In this document: positions 16,550-27,611 of the stretch, piece by piece | How positions within the stretch are numbered: position 1 is the stretch's first letter | Layout of the letters: each line of letters begins with the position of its first letter | NCBI RefSeq assembly: GCF_026651855.1 | Contig: NZ_CP093280.1 | Span: 4,938,001 to 5,002,000, forward strand | Length of the DNA: 64,000 nt | Origin: Pseudomonas silvicola | GTDB taxonomy: Bacteria; Pseudomonadota; Gammaproteobacteria; Pseudomonadales; Pseudomonadaceae | Direction of reading: 5' to 3' | Made by a program: the position numbers and the translations under genes | Notes under the pieces: model-generated | Databases searched by the model: none | Told to the model about the DNA's origin: nothing | What the model saw: only the letters and a program-made list of their open reading frames with translations

Positions 16550-18132
16550 GCCTGCTTCGTCCTTTCGCCGTATCGCTGCTGGCCGTGGCGCTGGCCGCCT
16601 GCGGTGATACCCACGCGCCGGTGGCCAGCGCCGACCAGCCAGGCACGCCGCACCGCGGGGGTGTGTTGAAAGTAGCCCTGGACGGTGACCCGCAATGCAT
16701 CGACCCGCAACAGGCGGGTAACAACACGGCACTCAACGTGGGCCGACAACTGGTGGATTCGCTGACCGACCAGGACCCGGCCACCGGGGCCATCAAACCC
16801 TGGTTGGCCGAGCGCTGGGAGGTGTCCGCCGACTCTCGCCACTTCACGTTTCACCTGCGCCCGGGCGTGACGTTCAGTGACGGCACAGCCGTGGACGCCG
16901 CGGCGGTGAAGGCCAACCTGCAAGGGATCGTTGAACTGGGTGCGCGGGCCATTCTGGGCTCCACCTACCTGGCGGGCCTGACCGGTATCGACACACCCGA
17001 CGCGCACACCGTGGTGGTGCGCTTCGCCCAGCCCAACGCCCAGTTTCTGCAGGCCACCTCGACCATGAGCCTGGGCGTGTTGGCCGCCCGCACCCTGGCC
17101 ACGGCACCGGCCCAGCGGTGCCAGGGCGAGCTGGTGGGCTCGGGGCCGTTCACCCTGAAGTCATTCGTGCATAACCAGGTGGTGTCCCTGGCACGGCGTG
17201 ACGACTACCGCTGGCCATCGGCGCTGGCCGCGCACACCGACCAGGCCTGGCTGGAGGGCATCGACTTTCTGATCATCCCGGAGTCGGGGGTGCGCCTGGG
17301 CAGCCTGGTGTCGGGGCAGATCGACGTCAACACCAGTGTCGCGCCTCAGGACGAGGCCGCCTTGCAAAGCCAGGGCCTGCCAATTCTCAGCCGCGCCAAC
17401 CCCGGCGTGGTATTCATCCTGGCGCCCAATGAATCCACGCCGCTGTTCAGTGACTTGCGCGTGCGCCAGGCGCTGAACAAGGCCATCGACCGCCAGCAGT
17501 TCAAGCCCATTCTTTCCCATTACCAGCAGTTGGCCAGTGCCTTGCTGGCCAGCAGTACACCCCTGTATAGGGACTTCTCCGCATTGCTGGCCCATGACCC
17601 GCAGGGGGCTGGGCGGTTGCTGGATGAGGCCGGTTGGGTGCCGGGCAGCGATGGTATCCGGGTCAAGGATGGCCAGCGGTTGTCGTTCAAACTCGACTAC
17701 TGGCAATCCGTGCCGATTCTGGAACTGGTACAGCAGCAATTGCGTCAGGTGGGCATCGAGCTGCGCCTGAACAAGACCACCCTCGGCCAGACCACCGCGC
17801 TGCAGGCCAGCGGGGACTACAGCGTGCGCTTTCTCAACCTGACCCGTGCCGATCCGGATGTGCTGCGCACCGTGTTCCAGGCGCCAGGCTATAACGTCAG
17901 CGTGCGCCAACCCGGCCAGATCGACTCGTTGCTGGCGGACTCGGCGGCCACCCTTGACGCCAGCAAGCGCCAGGCGCTGGTGGATCAGGCCAGCCAGCAG
18001 TTGATCGAGGGCGGGCACGCGATCGCCCTGGTCGAACTGGCCACGGTGCTGGCCCAGGGCAAGCAGGTGCACGGCCTGCACTATGAGGCCTCGTCGCGGC
18101 TGCAATTCTTCGACACCTGGGTGCAGCCATGA
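16546..18132 (+). CDS. Dpp/Opp-type ABC substrate-binding lipoprotein
   Basis: A 528-aa SBP_bac_5 family binding protein. The lipobox LAAC (Cys about residue 20) predicts a lipoprotein anchored in the membrane. The family signature runs from GGVLKVALDGDPQCIDPQ through FHLRPGVTFSDGTAVDA. It starts within the stop of the monooxygenase gene and its own stop overlaps the first permease, so the transporter and enzyme are co-translated. The ligand is likely a small peptide-like or conjugated sulfur compound; unproven. Confidence 0.92.
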   Translation: MSLLRPFAVSLLAVALAACGDTHAPVASADQPGTPHRGGVLKVALDGDPQCIDPQQAGNNTALNVGRQLVDSLTDQDPATGAIKPWLAERWEVSADSRHFTFHLRPGVTFSDGTAVDAAAVKANLQGIVELGARAILGSTYLAGLTGIDTPDAHTVVVRFAQPNAQFLQATSTMSLGVLAARTLATAPAQRCQGELVGSGPFTLKSFVHNQVVSLARRDDYRWPSALAAHTDQAWLEGIDFLIIPESGVRLGSLVSGQIDVNTSVAPQDEAALQSQGLPILSRANPGVVFILAPNESTPLFSDLRVRQALNKAIDRQQFKPILSHYQQLASALLASSTPLYRDFSALLAHDPQGAGRLLDEAGWVPGSDGIRVKDGQRLSFKLDYWQSVPILELVQQQLRQVGIELRLNKTTLGQTTALQASGDYSVRFLNLTRADPDVLRTVFQAPGYNVSVRQPGQIDSLLADSAATLDASKRQALVDQASQQLIEGGHAIALVELATVLAQGKQVHGLHYEASSRLQFFDTWVQP

Positions 18133-19097
18133 CCCGCCTGGCGCAGCGCGCCTTGGCCAGTGCGGTGCGCTATTGGCTGGGCCGCCTGGCCCAGGCGGGG
18201 GTGGTGCTGTGGGCGGCGTTCAGTGTGTCATTCGTGATCCTGTACGCGCTGCCCAGCGACCCCGTGAGCATCATGCTCAACCAGAGCGGCGAGCAGACCA
18301 GCGTCGATGCCGCCCAGGTGGCGCGGCTACGGGCTGAGTACCATCTGGACCAACCGGTGATCGTGCAATACGGGCTGGCGCTGGAACGGGCGTTGCACCT
18401 GGACTTCGGCCATTCGATCCAGACCGGCCAGCCCGTGGCGGGCGCGCTGCTGCAGGCGCTGCCCGCCACCGCGCAACTGGCGTTCGCCGCCCTGGCGCTG
18501 GCGTTGCTGCTGGGCGTGGGCCTGGCGTTGATTGCCAGCCTGACGCGGGTGGCATGGCTGCGCGATGCGCTGCTGGGGGTGCCGGCGCTGGCGGTGTCCT
18601 TACCCACGTTCTGGCTGGGGCTGTTGCTGTTGCAGGGCTTTTCCTTCGGCCTGCACTGGTTTCCGGCCATGGGTAACCGTGGCCTGCCGGCCCTGGTGCT
18701 GCCGGCCCTGACCCTGGCCATCCCCACCGCTGCGATCATCGCCCAGGTGCTGCTGCGGTCCATGGCGACGGTGCAGCGCCAGCCTTTCGTCGAAGCCTTG
18801 CGGGCCAAGGGGCTAGGCTGGCCCCGGGTGGTCTGCCAGCACATTCTGCATAACGCGCTGATCCCTGTGCTGAGCCTGGCGGGGGTGATCGTGGGCTCGC
18901 TGCTGGCCGGCTCCGTGGTCACCGAAACCGTGTTTTCCCGCCAGGGGGTGGGGCGCCTGGCGCAAGCAGCGGTCAGCGTCCAGGACATTCCCATGGTGCA
19001 GGGGGTGGTGGTGCTGGCGGCAGTGATTTTCGTGCTGGTCAACCTGCTGGTCGATGCCCTGTACCCCTGGCTCGATCCACGCCTGGGGAAACGCTGA
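18129..19097 (+). CDS. Dpp/Opp-type ABC permease, first subunit (DppB-like)
   Basis: A 322-aa inner-membrane permease with about six transmembrane segments. Characteristic stretches are VSFVILYALPSDPV near the N terminus, the large periplasmic loop, the EAA-like EALRAKGLGWPRVVCQHILH, and the final LLVDALYPWLDPRLGKR typical of DppB. It overlaps the binding-protein gene by four bases and the second permease by one base. Confidence 0.93.
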   Translation: MTRLAQRALASAVRYWLGRLAQAGVVLWAAFSVSFVILYALPSDPVSIMLNQSGEQTSVDAAQVARLRAEYHLDQPVIVQYGLALERALHLDFGHSIQTGQPVAGALLQALPATAQLAFAALALALLLGVGLALIASLTRVAWLRDALLGVPALAVSLPTFWLGLLLLQGFSFGLHWFPAMGNRGLPALVLPALTLAIPTAAIIAQVLLRSMATVQRQPFVEALRAKGLGWPRVVCQHILHNALIPVLSLAGVIVGSLLAGSVVTETVFSRQGVGRLAQAAVSVQDIPMVQGVVVLAAVIFVLVNLLVDALYPWLDPRLGKR

Positions 19098-19893
19098 TGA
19101 AACGACTTTTTCTGGTACTGGCCATCGCCATCCTGTTGACTGCCGTGGGCTGGGCCCTGTGGCCGGGGCTGTTCAGCCATGCCGACCCGCTGCTGGGGGT
19201 ACCGACCCAGGCCTTGCAGGCACCGGGCGCCCAGCACTGGTTTGGTACCGACCAATTGGGGCGCGACCTGTACAGCCGCACGGTGTATGGCGCCGGCCTG
19301 TCATTGCGTGCGACCTTGCTGGCGGTGCTCATCGCGCTGGCCAGCGGCATTGTGCTGGGGGTGCTCAGTGGCTTCTTTGGCGGTTGGCTGGACGCCGGCC
19401 TGATGCGCCTGGTGGAGGTGCTGATGGCGGTGCCGGCGCTGCTGCTGGCCATGGCGGTGATCACGGTGCTGGGCTTCGGCACCTTGAATATCGCCCTGGC
19501 GGTGGGCCTGTCGGCGGTGGCCAGCTTTGCCCGCCTGGTGCGCGGCGAAGTCCTGCGCTGGCGGGTGAGCACCTTCGTCGAAGCTGCCAGCGCCTGCGGG
19601 GTGCGACCCTGGACGGTCATTGCCCGCCACATTCTGCCACCGGTAGCCGGGCCGGTGCTGGCCTTGGCCGCGCTGGAGTTCGGCAGCGCGGTACTGGCGG
19701 TGTCGGCCCTGAGCTTCCTGGGCTTTGGCGCACCACCGCCGCAACCGGAATGGGGCCTGCTGGTGGCCGAGGGCCGCAACTACATGGTCACGGCCTGGTG
19801 GTACACCGGCCTCCCTGGGCTGGTGGTGGCCGCGGTGGTCATTGCCGCCAACCAACTGGCCAGGGCCTTGCAGGCCCGGCAAGGAGTCTACCG

Positions 19894-19897
<4 letters not shown>
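19097..19897 (+). CDS. Dpp/Opp-type ABC permease, second subunit (DppC-like)
   Basis: A 266-aa inner-membrane permease. Family marks are HWFGTDQLGRDLYSRTVYG, LGVLSGFFGGWLD, the EAA loop VEAASACGVRPWTVIARHILP, and SALSFLGFGAPPPQPEWG near the C terminus. It pairs with the DppB-like subunit and overlaps the ATPase gene by ATGA. Confidence 0.93.
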
Positions 19898-21504
<1,607 letters not shown>

Positions 21505-21553
21505 CCGGGCACCGCGGTCCCGCACGGTACCCTTCCCGATCTGGCGCCGGGTC

Positions 21554-22774
21554 CTACTGGGGGCGTGCCCGGGCAGGCCGCCACAGGGGGATGCCCTGGG
21601 CATCTATCGCCCAATGGGCCTGGCCCGGCCTGATCGCTACGCCACCTACCCAGCGCTCTTGGTCGCTGTGGTCCGGCCAGTACGCCTGGCCGGCGAGGAC
21701 CCTTTCACCCAAGGCGGTCAACCTCACCGGCCGGTGCGGCCAAGGCAATTGCGGCGATTGTTCGCTCAACAGCGGTTGCCTGGCATCGATCAACGGCCGC
21801 AGCAGGGCGTGGAACATCAGGTCGCCTAGGTAAGGCAGCGGTTCACGTCGGCCCATCAGTTCGGCAAACACCCGGCCGATCGTCACCGCCCCCACCTCAT
21901 GGATGTAGTGCAGCGCCAGGCGCTCGGTCAGCGACAGGCCATCGGCAATACCCGGCAGCTCCTGCAGTTGTCGACGCAACGCCGGGGCCAGTAGCGGCAA
22001 CGCCAGATGGTCTTCACGTGCCAGGTCCGCCAGGGCCAGGGGGGAAGGCGCACAGTAGGCTTGCCAGGCCTGACGCGCCAGGGCAAGCATGGCGGCGTCC
22101 ACAGGGCGACGCTGCGGCCACAGCCAGGCGAGCAGGTCCGGCGCCAGCTGGCCGATGCCGATAAAACGCTGCACGCCCGGCACCTGCCGTACTTCGATCA
22201 GCTCCAGGCGTTCAGGCACCTGCGGGAGCCCGGCCAGGGCCCGGATCAGAAATAGTTGGTCATAGGCATCGGCCTCGCACCACAGCACGTTGTGGCCGGG
22301 GCCTGCCAGTTGCGCCAGCGCGTTGTATTCATTCTGCGTTCGCTGCAAAGCGTCGGCCAGCGGAACATCGAATGTCTGGCTGATGAACGCACTGCGCAAT
22401 GCCCGATACGGTTGTGGCGCCATGTCCTGGACCGGGCCCATGCACAGGGGGTCGCTGAGCATGTGAAAGGCACCGCGAAAACCGGCCAATCGCAAGCTGT
22501 GGGCAATGTCGTTGCCGCAGCGCCAGTGGCCGGTGTTGGCCTCATCGCTGGCCTCAAAGCCTGGGTGGCGGGCGGCGAAGTCGATAGCGTCGACGTGGGC
22601 CTTGAGCTTCGGCCAACTGCTGAAGCCCAGTTCCCGGGCCGTCAGCCACTGAGCGTGGGCAAGTGTCGGTGGTGCCGAGGGATCGGCCCCGGCCTTCAGT
22701 TGGCGCAGAAGGTCCTTGGCGCGCTTGCGCTGCTGTTCAAGGTTGATACGGCCGTCGTTGGAAGATGCAGGCAT
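21554..22774 (-). CDS. DUF1835-domain protein
   Basis: A 406-aa cytoplasmic protein of unknown function. Residues about 1-65 resemble a short N-terminal helical region seen in this group (NLEQQRKRAKDLLRQL, ELGFSSWPKLKAH). A DUF1835-like core follows with GNDIAHSLRLAGFRGAFHML, SDPLCMGPV, and LWCEADAYDQLFLIRAL. The start at 22774 is set by AGGAG 7 bases upstream; the frame is open further upstream but without signals. It is convergent with the Dpp operon and divergent from the second monooxygenase. Confidence 0.75.
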   Translation of the reverse strand: MPASSNDGRINLEQQRKRAKDLLRQLKAGADPSAPPTLAHAQWLTARELGFSSWPKLKAHVDAIDFAARHPGFEASDEANTGHWRCGNDIAHSLRLAGFRGAFHMLSDPLCMGPVQDMAPQPYRALRSAFISQTFDVPLADALQRTQNEYNALAQLAGPGHNVLWCEADAYDQLFLIRALAGLPQVPERLELIEVRQVPGVQRFIGIGQLAPDLLAWLWPQRRPVDAAMLALARQAWQAYCAPSPLALADLAREDHLALPLLAPALRRQLQELPGIADGLSLTERLALHYIHEVGAVTIGRVFAELMGRREPLPYLGDLMFHALLRPLIDARQPLLSEQSPQLPWPHRPVRLTALGERVLAGQAYWPDHSDQERWVGGVAIRPGQAHWAIDAQGIPLWRPARARPQ

Positions 22775-23033
22775 ACGAGCTCCTTGGGCAACCTGGGTCC
22801 GCTTCAAGGTCGGGGAGTCGTGATGACAGAAAAACGCATGAACAATCCTGGGCGCAGCCCTTTCCGCGGATGGCGGCGTGGATAACGCCGGGCAGTCACT
22901 ATAAGGGAAACATCCGGTTCGAGCCACCGTGCTTATAGCAGTGGCGCATAAGCGCGCATTTTCGATTATTGGACGCCGCCGGGCGCAACGCGCAAAGCTG
23001 GCCCTTTTTGCACCGGCACAGGGAACATTGCCC

Positions 23034-24389
23034 ATGACCACCGCCCGACAACTGAAACTCGGCGCTTTCATGCGCCCCGTGAGCATTCATACTGGCGCCT
23101 GGCGCTACCCCGGCGCGTGGAAAGACGCTAACTTCAATTTCCAGCACCTCAAGCGCCTGGCACAGACCCTGGAGCGGGGCAAGTTCGACGCGTTTTTCAT
23201 GGCCGACCACCTGGCCCTGCTGAACATGCCGCTCGATGCTCTGAAACGCAGCCATACGGCCACGTCCTTCGAACCCTTCACGCTGCTGTCGGCCCTGAGC
23301 CAGGCCACCGAACACCTGGGGCTGGTGGCCACCGCTTCCACCAGCTTCGATGAACCCTTCCATATTGCCCGGCGGTTCGCTTCCCTGGACCACCTGAGCA
23401 ACGGCCGGGCCGGCTGGAACATCGTGACCACCTCCAACCCCGATGCAGCCCTGAATTTTGGCCTGGAACAGCACCTGGACCACGACCAGCGCTACGCCCG
23501 TGCCCGTGAGTTTCATGATGTGGTCACGGGCCTGTGGGACAGTTGGGCCGACGATGCTTTCACCCGCGACGTGGCCACTGCCGAGTACTTTGACCCAGCC
23601 AAGTTGCATACCCTCAACCACCGCGGCGAGCATTTGTCGGTGCGCGGCCCGTTGCACATCGCCCGGCCGGTGCAAGGTTGGCCGGTGATCGTCCAGGCTG
23701 GCGCTTCGGAGCCAGGTCGACAATTGGCCGCCGAGACCGCCGATGTGATTTTCGCCGCACCCGGCAACCTGGAAGAAGGCCGGGCCTTCTACGCTGACGT
23801 CAAGGCCCGCCTGGCACCGTTGGGCCGTGAACGCGATCAGTTGAAAATCCTCCCCGCGGCCTTTGTGGTGGTGGGCGATACCGTGCAGCAAGCCCAGGAA
23901 ACCCGCGCGCGGCTCGACAGCCTGGTGCATTACGAGAGCGCGATTGCCTCGCTGTCCATCGCCCTGGGCACCGACGCATCACGCTTCGACCCCGACGCCT
24001 TCCTGCCGCCAGTACCGCAGACCAACGATAGCCAGAGCAGCCGTGAGCGGGTGCTGGCCCTGGCCGACCGCGAGCAACTGACCGTGCGGCAGCTGGCCCA
24101 GCGCCTGGGGGGTTATGCCGGATTGGCGTTCGTGGGTACCGCGCAGACGATCGCCGATGAGATGCAGGAATGGCTGGACCGCGAAGGCAGTGATGGCTTC
24201 AACGTGATGTTCCCGTGGCTACCGGGTGGGCTGGACGATTTTGTCGACAAGGTGGTGCCGGAACTGCAGGGGCGGGGGATTTTCAGGCGAGAGTATGAGG
24301 GCGCGACGTTACGCGAGAATCTGGGGTTGGCGCGGCCGGCGAACCGGTTCTTTACTGCGGATCAGGCTTCGCCCGAAAAAAAACCGTAG
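23034..24389 (+). CDS. FMN-dependent LLM-class monooxygenase (NtaA/SnaA/DszA family), second copy
   Basis: A 451-aa paralogue of the enzyme at 15206. Hallmarks are LKLGAFMRPVSIHTGAWRYP, FFMADHL, TASTSFDEPFHIARRFA, LSNGRAGWNIVTTS, and VIVQAGASEPGRQLA. The start at 23034 is chosen because the family begins at this point and AGGGA lies 9 bases upstream. It stands alone, divergent from the DUF1835 gene; the 259-base region between them shows no convincing promoter to me. A short Lys/Pro tail is encoded by an A8 run at the end. Confidence 0.92.
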   Translation: MTTARQLKLGAFMRPVSIHTGAWRYPGAWKDANFNFQHLKRLAQTLERGKFDAFFMADHLALLNMPLDALKRSHTATSFEPFTLLSALSQATEHLGLVATASTSFDEPFHIARRFASLDHLSNGRAGWNIVTTSNPDAALNFGLEQHLDHDQRYARAREFHDVVTGLWDSWADDAFTRDVATAEYFDPAKLHTLNHRGEHLSVRGPLHIARPVQGWPVIVQAGASEPGRQLAAETADVIFAAPGNLEEGRAFYADVKARLAPLGRERDQLKILPAAFVVVGDTVQQAQETRARLDSLVHYESAIASLSIALGTDASRFDPDAFLPPVPQTNDSQSSRERVLALADREQLTVRQLAQRLGGYAGLAFVGTAQTIADEMQEWLDREGSDGFNVMFPWLPGGLDDFVDKVVPELQGRGIFRREYEGATLRENLGLARPANRFFTADQASPEKKP

Positions 24390-24393
24390 CAAG

Positions 24394-24413
24394 ACGCGGC
24401 CTCACGGCCGCGT
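24394..24413. terminator. Hairpin between convergent genes, terminator-like
   Basis: A perfect 8-bp stem ACGCGGCC / GGCCGCGT with loop TCAC. On the minus strand a run of eight T follows 10 bases after the stem, which is too far for a classical terminator of xenA. A near copy of this palindrome lies at 50955, so it may be a repeated element rather than a dedicated terminator. Confidence 0.45.
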
Positions 24414-24433
24414 GCTGCAGGGTAACGACTCGC

Positions 24434-25525
24434 TTAGCGGTAGCGCTCCAGCCAATGCGCGTAAGGTGCTGGCAGTGTCCAGGATGCCTTGTCTACGCCC
24501 AGTTCCTTGGCCGCGAAGTACGCCCAGTGCGGGTCGGCCAGGTGCGCGCGGCCCACCGAGACCAGGTCCAGCTGGCCGGCCTTCAACGCGCCGTCCGCCA
24601 GTTGCGGTGTGCCGAAGCCCCAGGCCGAGGTGACCGGCAGGTCCGCTTCGCGGCGCACGCGTTCAGCGATCGGCCCCAGGAACGCCGGGCCCCACGGGAT
24701 GTTGGTGTCAGGAATGGTGAAGCCGACACTGACGCTGAGCAGGTCCAGGCCACCGGCCTTGAAGCGGCGAGCCAGTTCAATGGATTCGGCCAGGGTCTGT
24801 TCGTCGCGACCGTCATATTCCACCACGCCGAAACGTGCGGTCAGTGGCAGGTGCTCGGGCCAGACTTCACGCACGGCCGCCAGGGTTTCCAGGAGGAAAC
24901 GGCTACGGTTGTCGAAGCTGCCACCGTAGGCGTCGGTACGCTGGTTGGAGTGTTCGCTGAAGAAGCTCTGGCCCAGGTAACCGTGGGCAAAGTGCAACTC
25001 GATCCACTCAAAGCCTGCGTCGCGGGCGCGGCGGGCGGCGTCGACGAAGTTCTGGCGAACGCGGGCGATATCGTCCAGGGTCATGGCCTTGGGCACTTTC
25101 GGCAGGTTGGCGCCGAACGCGATGGCGGAAGGGGCGAGGGTGTCCCAGCCTGCCGGGTTGCCTTCGGCAATGTGGTCGTCGCCTTCCCACGGCCGGTTGG
25201 CGCTGGCCTTGCGGCCGGCATGGGCAATCTGGATGCCGGGGACGGAGCCCGCGGCCTTGATCGCCTGAACCATGGGCACGAACGCCTGGGCGTGCTCATC
25301 GCTCCAGATACCGGCGCAACCGGGGGTGATACGACCCTCGGGGGCTACGGCAGTCGCTTCGACGACTACCAGGCCGGCGCCGCCACGGGCCAGGCCCGCC
25401 AGGTGCACGTGGTGCCAGTCGTTGACCAGGCCATCTTTGGCCATGTACTGGCACATCGGTGGAATCGCGATGCGGTTACGCAGCGTAACGTCCTTGAGGG
25501 TGAAGGGCTCAAACAGTGCGGACAT
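24434..25525 (-). CDS. xenA: Old-yellow-enzyme NADPH:flavin oxidoreductase XenA
   Basis: A 363-aa cytoplasmic FMN ene-reductase. Length and sequence match my memory of P. putida xenobiotic reductase A. Cys25 (IPPMCQYM) tunes the flavin, and His178/His181 with Tyr183 (ELHFAHGYL) bind and protonate substrate. GAGIxxx-type phosphate-binding and the C-terminal WALPAPYAHWLERY-like end are present. XenA-type enzymes reduce activated alkenes, nitro esters and coumarins. It is divergent from an ArsR regulator across a perfect inverted repeat, so induction by an electrophile is likely. Confidence 0.93.
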   Translation of the reverse strand: MSALFEPFTLKDVTLRNRIAIPPMCQYMAKDGLVNDWHHVHLAGLARGGAGLVVVEATAVAPEGRITPGCAGIWSDEHAQAFVPMVQAIKAAGSVPGIQIAHAGRKASANRPWEGDDHIAEGNPAGWDTLAPSAIAFGANLPKVPKAMTLDDIARVRQNFVDAARRARDAGFEWIELHFAHGYLGQSFFSEHSNQRTDAYGGSFDNRSRFLLETLAAVREVWPEHLPLTARFGVVEYDGRDEQTLAESIELARRFKAGGLDLLSVSVGFTIPDTNIPWGPAFLGPIAERVRREADLPVTSAWGFGTPQLADGALKAGQLDLVSVGRAHLADPHWAYFAAKELGVDKASWTLPAPYAHWLERYR

Positions 25526-25556
25526 GTGCAGACTCCAGGAAGTGGACTAGTTTCGG

Positions 25557-25578
25557 TTGTTCGATCATAATCGAACAA
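25557..25578. promoter_or_regulatory. Perfect inverted repeat, probable ArsR operator
   Basis: Arms TTGTTCGAT (25557-25565) and ATCGAACAA (25570-25578) are perfect over 9 bp around CATA. The site lies between the divergent xenA and ArsR genes, 31 bases before the xenA start and 26 before the ArsR start, where a dimeric winged-helix repressor would block both. Confidence 0.7.
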
Positions 25579-25604
25579 TGGCATTTTATGGAAGCCTCGA
25601 TATC

Positions 25605-25913
25605 ATGTGCGCCATGCGAGCCTATACCCATCCCAATCCTGAAGACTTCACCCTCGAACGTTTGCTCTATGCACTGAGCGACCCTGTGCGCATGGGCATT
25701 GTGCGCTGCCTGGCGAACGTGGCTGAAGCCAGCTGCGGCGAGCTGGACGGTGGGCGGCCGAAATCCAGCATGTCCCATCACTTTCGCGTGCTGCGCGAAG
25801 CGGGGCTGGTGCATACCCGGAGTGTGGGCACCAGCCACATGAACTCGTTGCGGGCCGAGGCGCTGGAAGGGCGGTTCCCGGGGCTGCTCGGCAGCATCCT
25901 GGCCCAGCGGTGA
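25605..25913 (+). CDS. ArsR-family winged-helix regulator
   Basis: A 102-aa regulator. The helix-turn-helix is seen as LLYALSDPVRMGIVRCLA and SSMSHHFRVLREAGLVHTRSVG. The usual metal-binding ELCVC motif is absent, but Cys residues at about 36 and 44 (VRCLA, ASCGELDG) could sense electrophiles. The start at 25605 has GGAAG about 10 bases upstream; ATG at 25614 is an alternative. It probably represses xenA and itself through the palindrome at 25557. Confidence 0.88.
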   Translation: MCAMRAYTHPNPEDFTLERLLYALSDPVRMGIVRCLANVAEASCGELDGGRPKSSMSHHFRVLREAGLVHTRSVGTSHMNSLRAEALEGRFPGLLGSILAQR

Positions 25914-25967
25914 AAGGCATGTGGCTGCTCAAAGCGGGCGTGTGCCGTTGCAGGACCCAGGCAACGC

Positions 25968-26253
25968 GGTCGTCCTGACAGGCCCCTTCCCGAGCTTCGC
26001 CCGGTCCCACAGGGCTGCCATGGCCCTTTAATAGCCTGCCGTTGTGGGACCGGGCGCAAGCTCGGGAAGCAGACAACGCGGTCGATCTGGCGGGCCCCTT
26101 CCCGAGCTTCGCCCGGTCCAACAGGATTGCCACGGCCTTGTAATAGCCCGGCGTTGTGGGACCGGGCGCAAGCTCGGGAAGCAGGCAGCGCGGTCGATCT
26201 GACAGGCCCCTTCCCGAGCTTCGCCCGGTCCAACAGGATTGCCACGGCCTTGG
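25968..26253. repeat. REP-type palindrome cluster, 112-bp period
   Basis: Alternating half units: CTTCCCGAGCTTCGCCCGGT at about 25984, 26099 and 26211, and TTGTGGGACCGGGCGCAAGC at 26042 and 26154. The repeat period is close to 112 bases. It occupies most of the 375-base gap between the ArsR gene and the convergent MFS gene; the rest (26254-26288) shows nothing else. Confidence 0.9.
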
Positions 26254-26288
26254 ACGCGGCCAGGTCCGCTGCAGGACGGTGTGGCGCC

Positions 26289-27476
26289 TCAGTCGCCGCC
26301 TTTCATTCGGCGCGCCACCAGGTACAGCCCCAACCCCACCAACGCGGTCGCCGCGCCGATGTAGCCGGTACTGGTCCAGCCCAGGCCCGCGGTGATCGCC
26401 ATTCCGCCAAACCAGGGGCCCAGGGCATTGGCCAGGTTGAACGCAGCATGGTTGGACGCCGCCGCCAGGCTCGGGGCCTCATGGGCGATGTCCATCAGGC
26501 GGATCTGCAGCGGTGACGCCAAGGCCACCATGGTGCCCACCAGACCGATGCCCAGCATCACGCCCCATAGCGAGCCGGCGGCGAACGGGAAGAGCAGCAG
26601 CACGGCCATGGACCACACCAGCAACAGCCCTACTGCCCGGAAGCCCATGCGGTCGAACAGCTTGCCACCGGCGATGTTGCCGATGATGCCGCCCACGCCG
26701 AATGCCGCCAGGCCGAAGGGAATCCACTCGGGCGTTACGTGGGTAACGTCAAGCATGGTGGGTGCCAGGTAGCTGAACACGCAGAACATTCCGGCGAAGC
26801 CGATGGCACCGATGGCCAGCGCCATCCACACCTGAGGCTGGGTGAAGGCGAGCAATTCGCGCCGTGGGTCGCTGCGCGGTTCGTCGCGGCGGTCCGGCAC
26901 ATAACGCCAGACCAGGGCGATGGTGCACAGGGCGATGGCGCCCACCAGTGCGAATGCCGAGCGCCAGCCAAAGAATTGTCCCAGGAACGTGGCGATGGGG
27001 TTGCCCAGCAGCATCGCCAGGGTCAGGCCCATCATCACGCGTGCGACCGCGCCAGCGCGCTTGTTCGCTGGAACCATGCTGGAGGCCACCACCGCGGCAA
27101 TACCGAAGAAGGCGCCGTGGGGCAGGCCACTGATGAACCGGAACGCCACCAGTGCGCCGAAACTGGGGGTGAACGCGGTGGCCAGGTTGCCCAGCGCATA
27201 CAGGGCCATCAGCAGCAACAGCATGTGCTTGCGCAGCAGTTTGGCGCCCAGGATGGCCAGCAGCGGCGCACCCACCATCACCCCCAGCGCGTACGCGCTG
27301 ATGGCGTGGCCCACCTGGGGTTCGCTCAGGTGCAGGTTGGTAGCGATGTCGGGCATCAGGCCCATGATGGCGAACTCGCCAGTACCGATGGCGAAGCTGC
27401 CCACGGCCATGGCCGCCTCCATTTTGGCGGCGGCGCGAGCGGGCATTACATGCCCGGGTGTTTGCTGGATGGACAT
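26289..27476 (-). CDS. MFS efflux transporter (AraJ/DHA1-like)
   Basis: A 395-aa inner-membrane protein with about 12 transmembrane segments. The N-terminal motif GTGEFAIMGLMPDIA and the FRFISGLPHGAFFGIAAVVA segment are typical of drug:H+ antiporter-1 family members related to AraJ and YdhP. Start at ATG 27476 is chosen since the frame upstream to 27578 is Arg-rich and not membrane-like. The gene stands alone; substrate unknown. Confidence 0.88.
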   Translation of the reverse strand: MSIQQTPGHVMPARAAAKMEAAMAVGSFAIGTGEFAIMGLMPDIATNLHLSEPQVGHAISAYALGVMVGAPLLAILGAKLLRKHMLLLLMALYALGNLATAFTPSFGALVAFRFISGLPHGAFFGIAAVVASSMVPANKRAGAVARVMMGLTLAMLLGNPIATFLGQFFGWRSAFALVGAIALCTIALVWRYVPDRRDEPRSDPRRELLAFTQPQVWMALAIGAIGFAGMFCVFSYLAPTMLDVTHVTPEWIPFGLAAFGVGGIIGNIAGGKLFDRMGFRAVGLLLVWSMAVLLLFPFAAGSLWGVMLGIGLVGTMVALASPLQIRLMDIAHEAPSLAAASNHAAFNLANALGPWFGGMAITAGLGWTSTGYIGAATALVGLGLYLVARRMKGGD

Positions 27477-27611
27477 GCGTCGTTCCGTTCTCAAGTCAGT
27501 GCGAAAAGGCAAACCGCCGATGATAGCGAATGGGCGGTGAAGGCGTCTAGAACAGCCATTTGCGCGATAGTTCCACACAATCGAGGGGCAACGGGACGGG
27601 TACCGCCCCGG

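Noticed and set aside
25968-26253. CRISPR-like regular repeats
   Set aside because: The units are inverted REP half-sites with near-identical spacers, no unique spacers, and no cas genes nearby.
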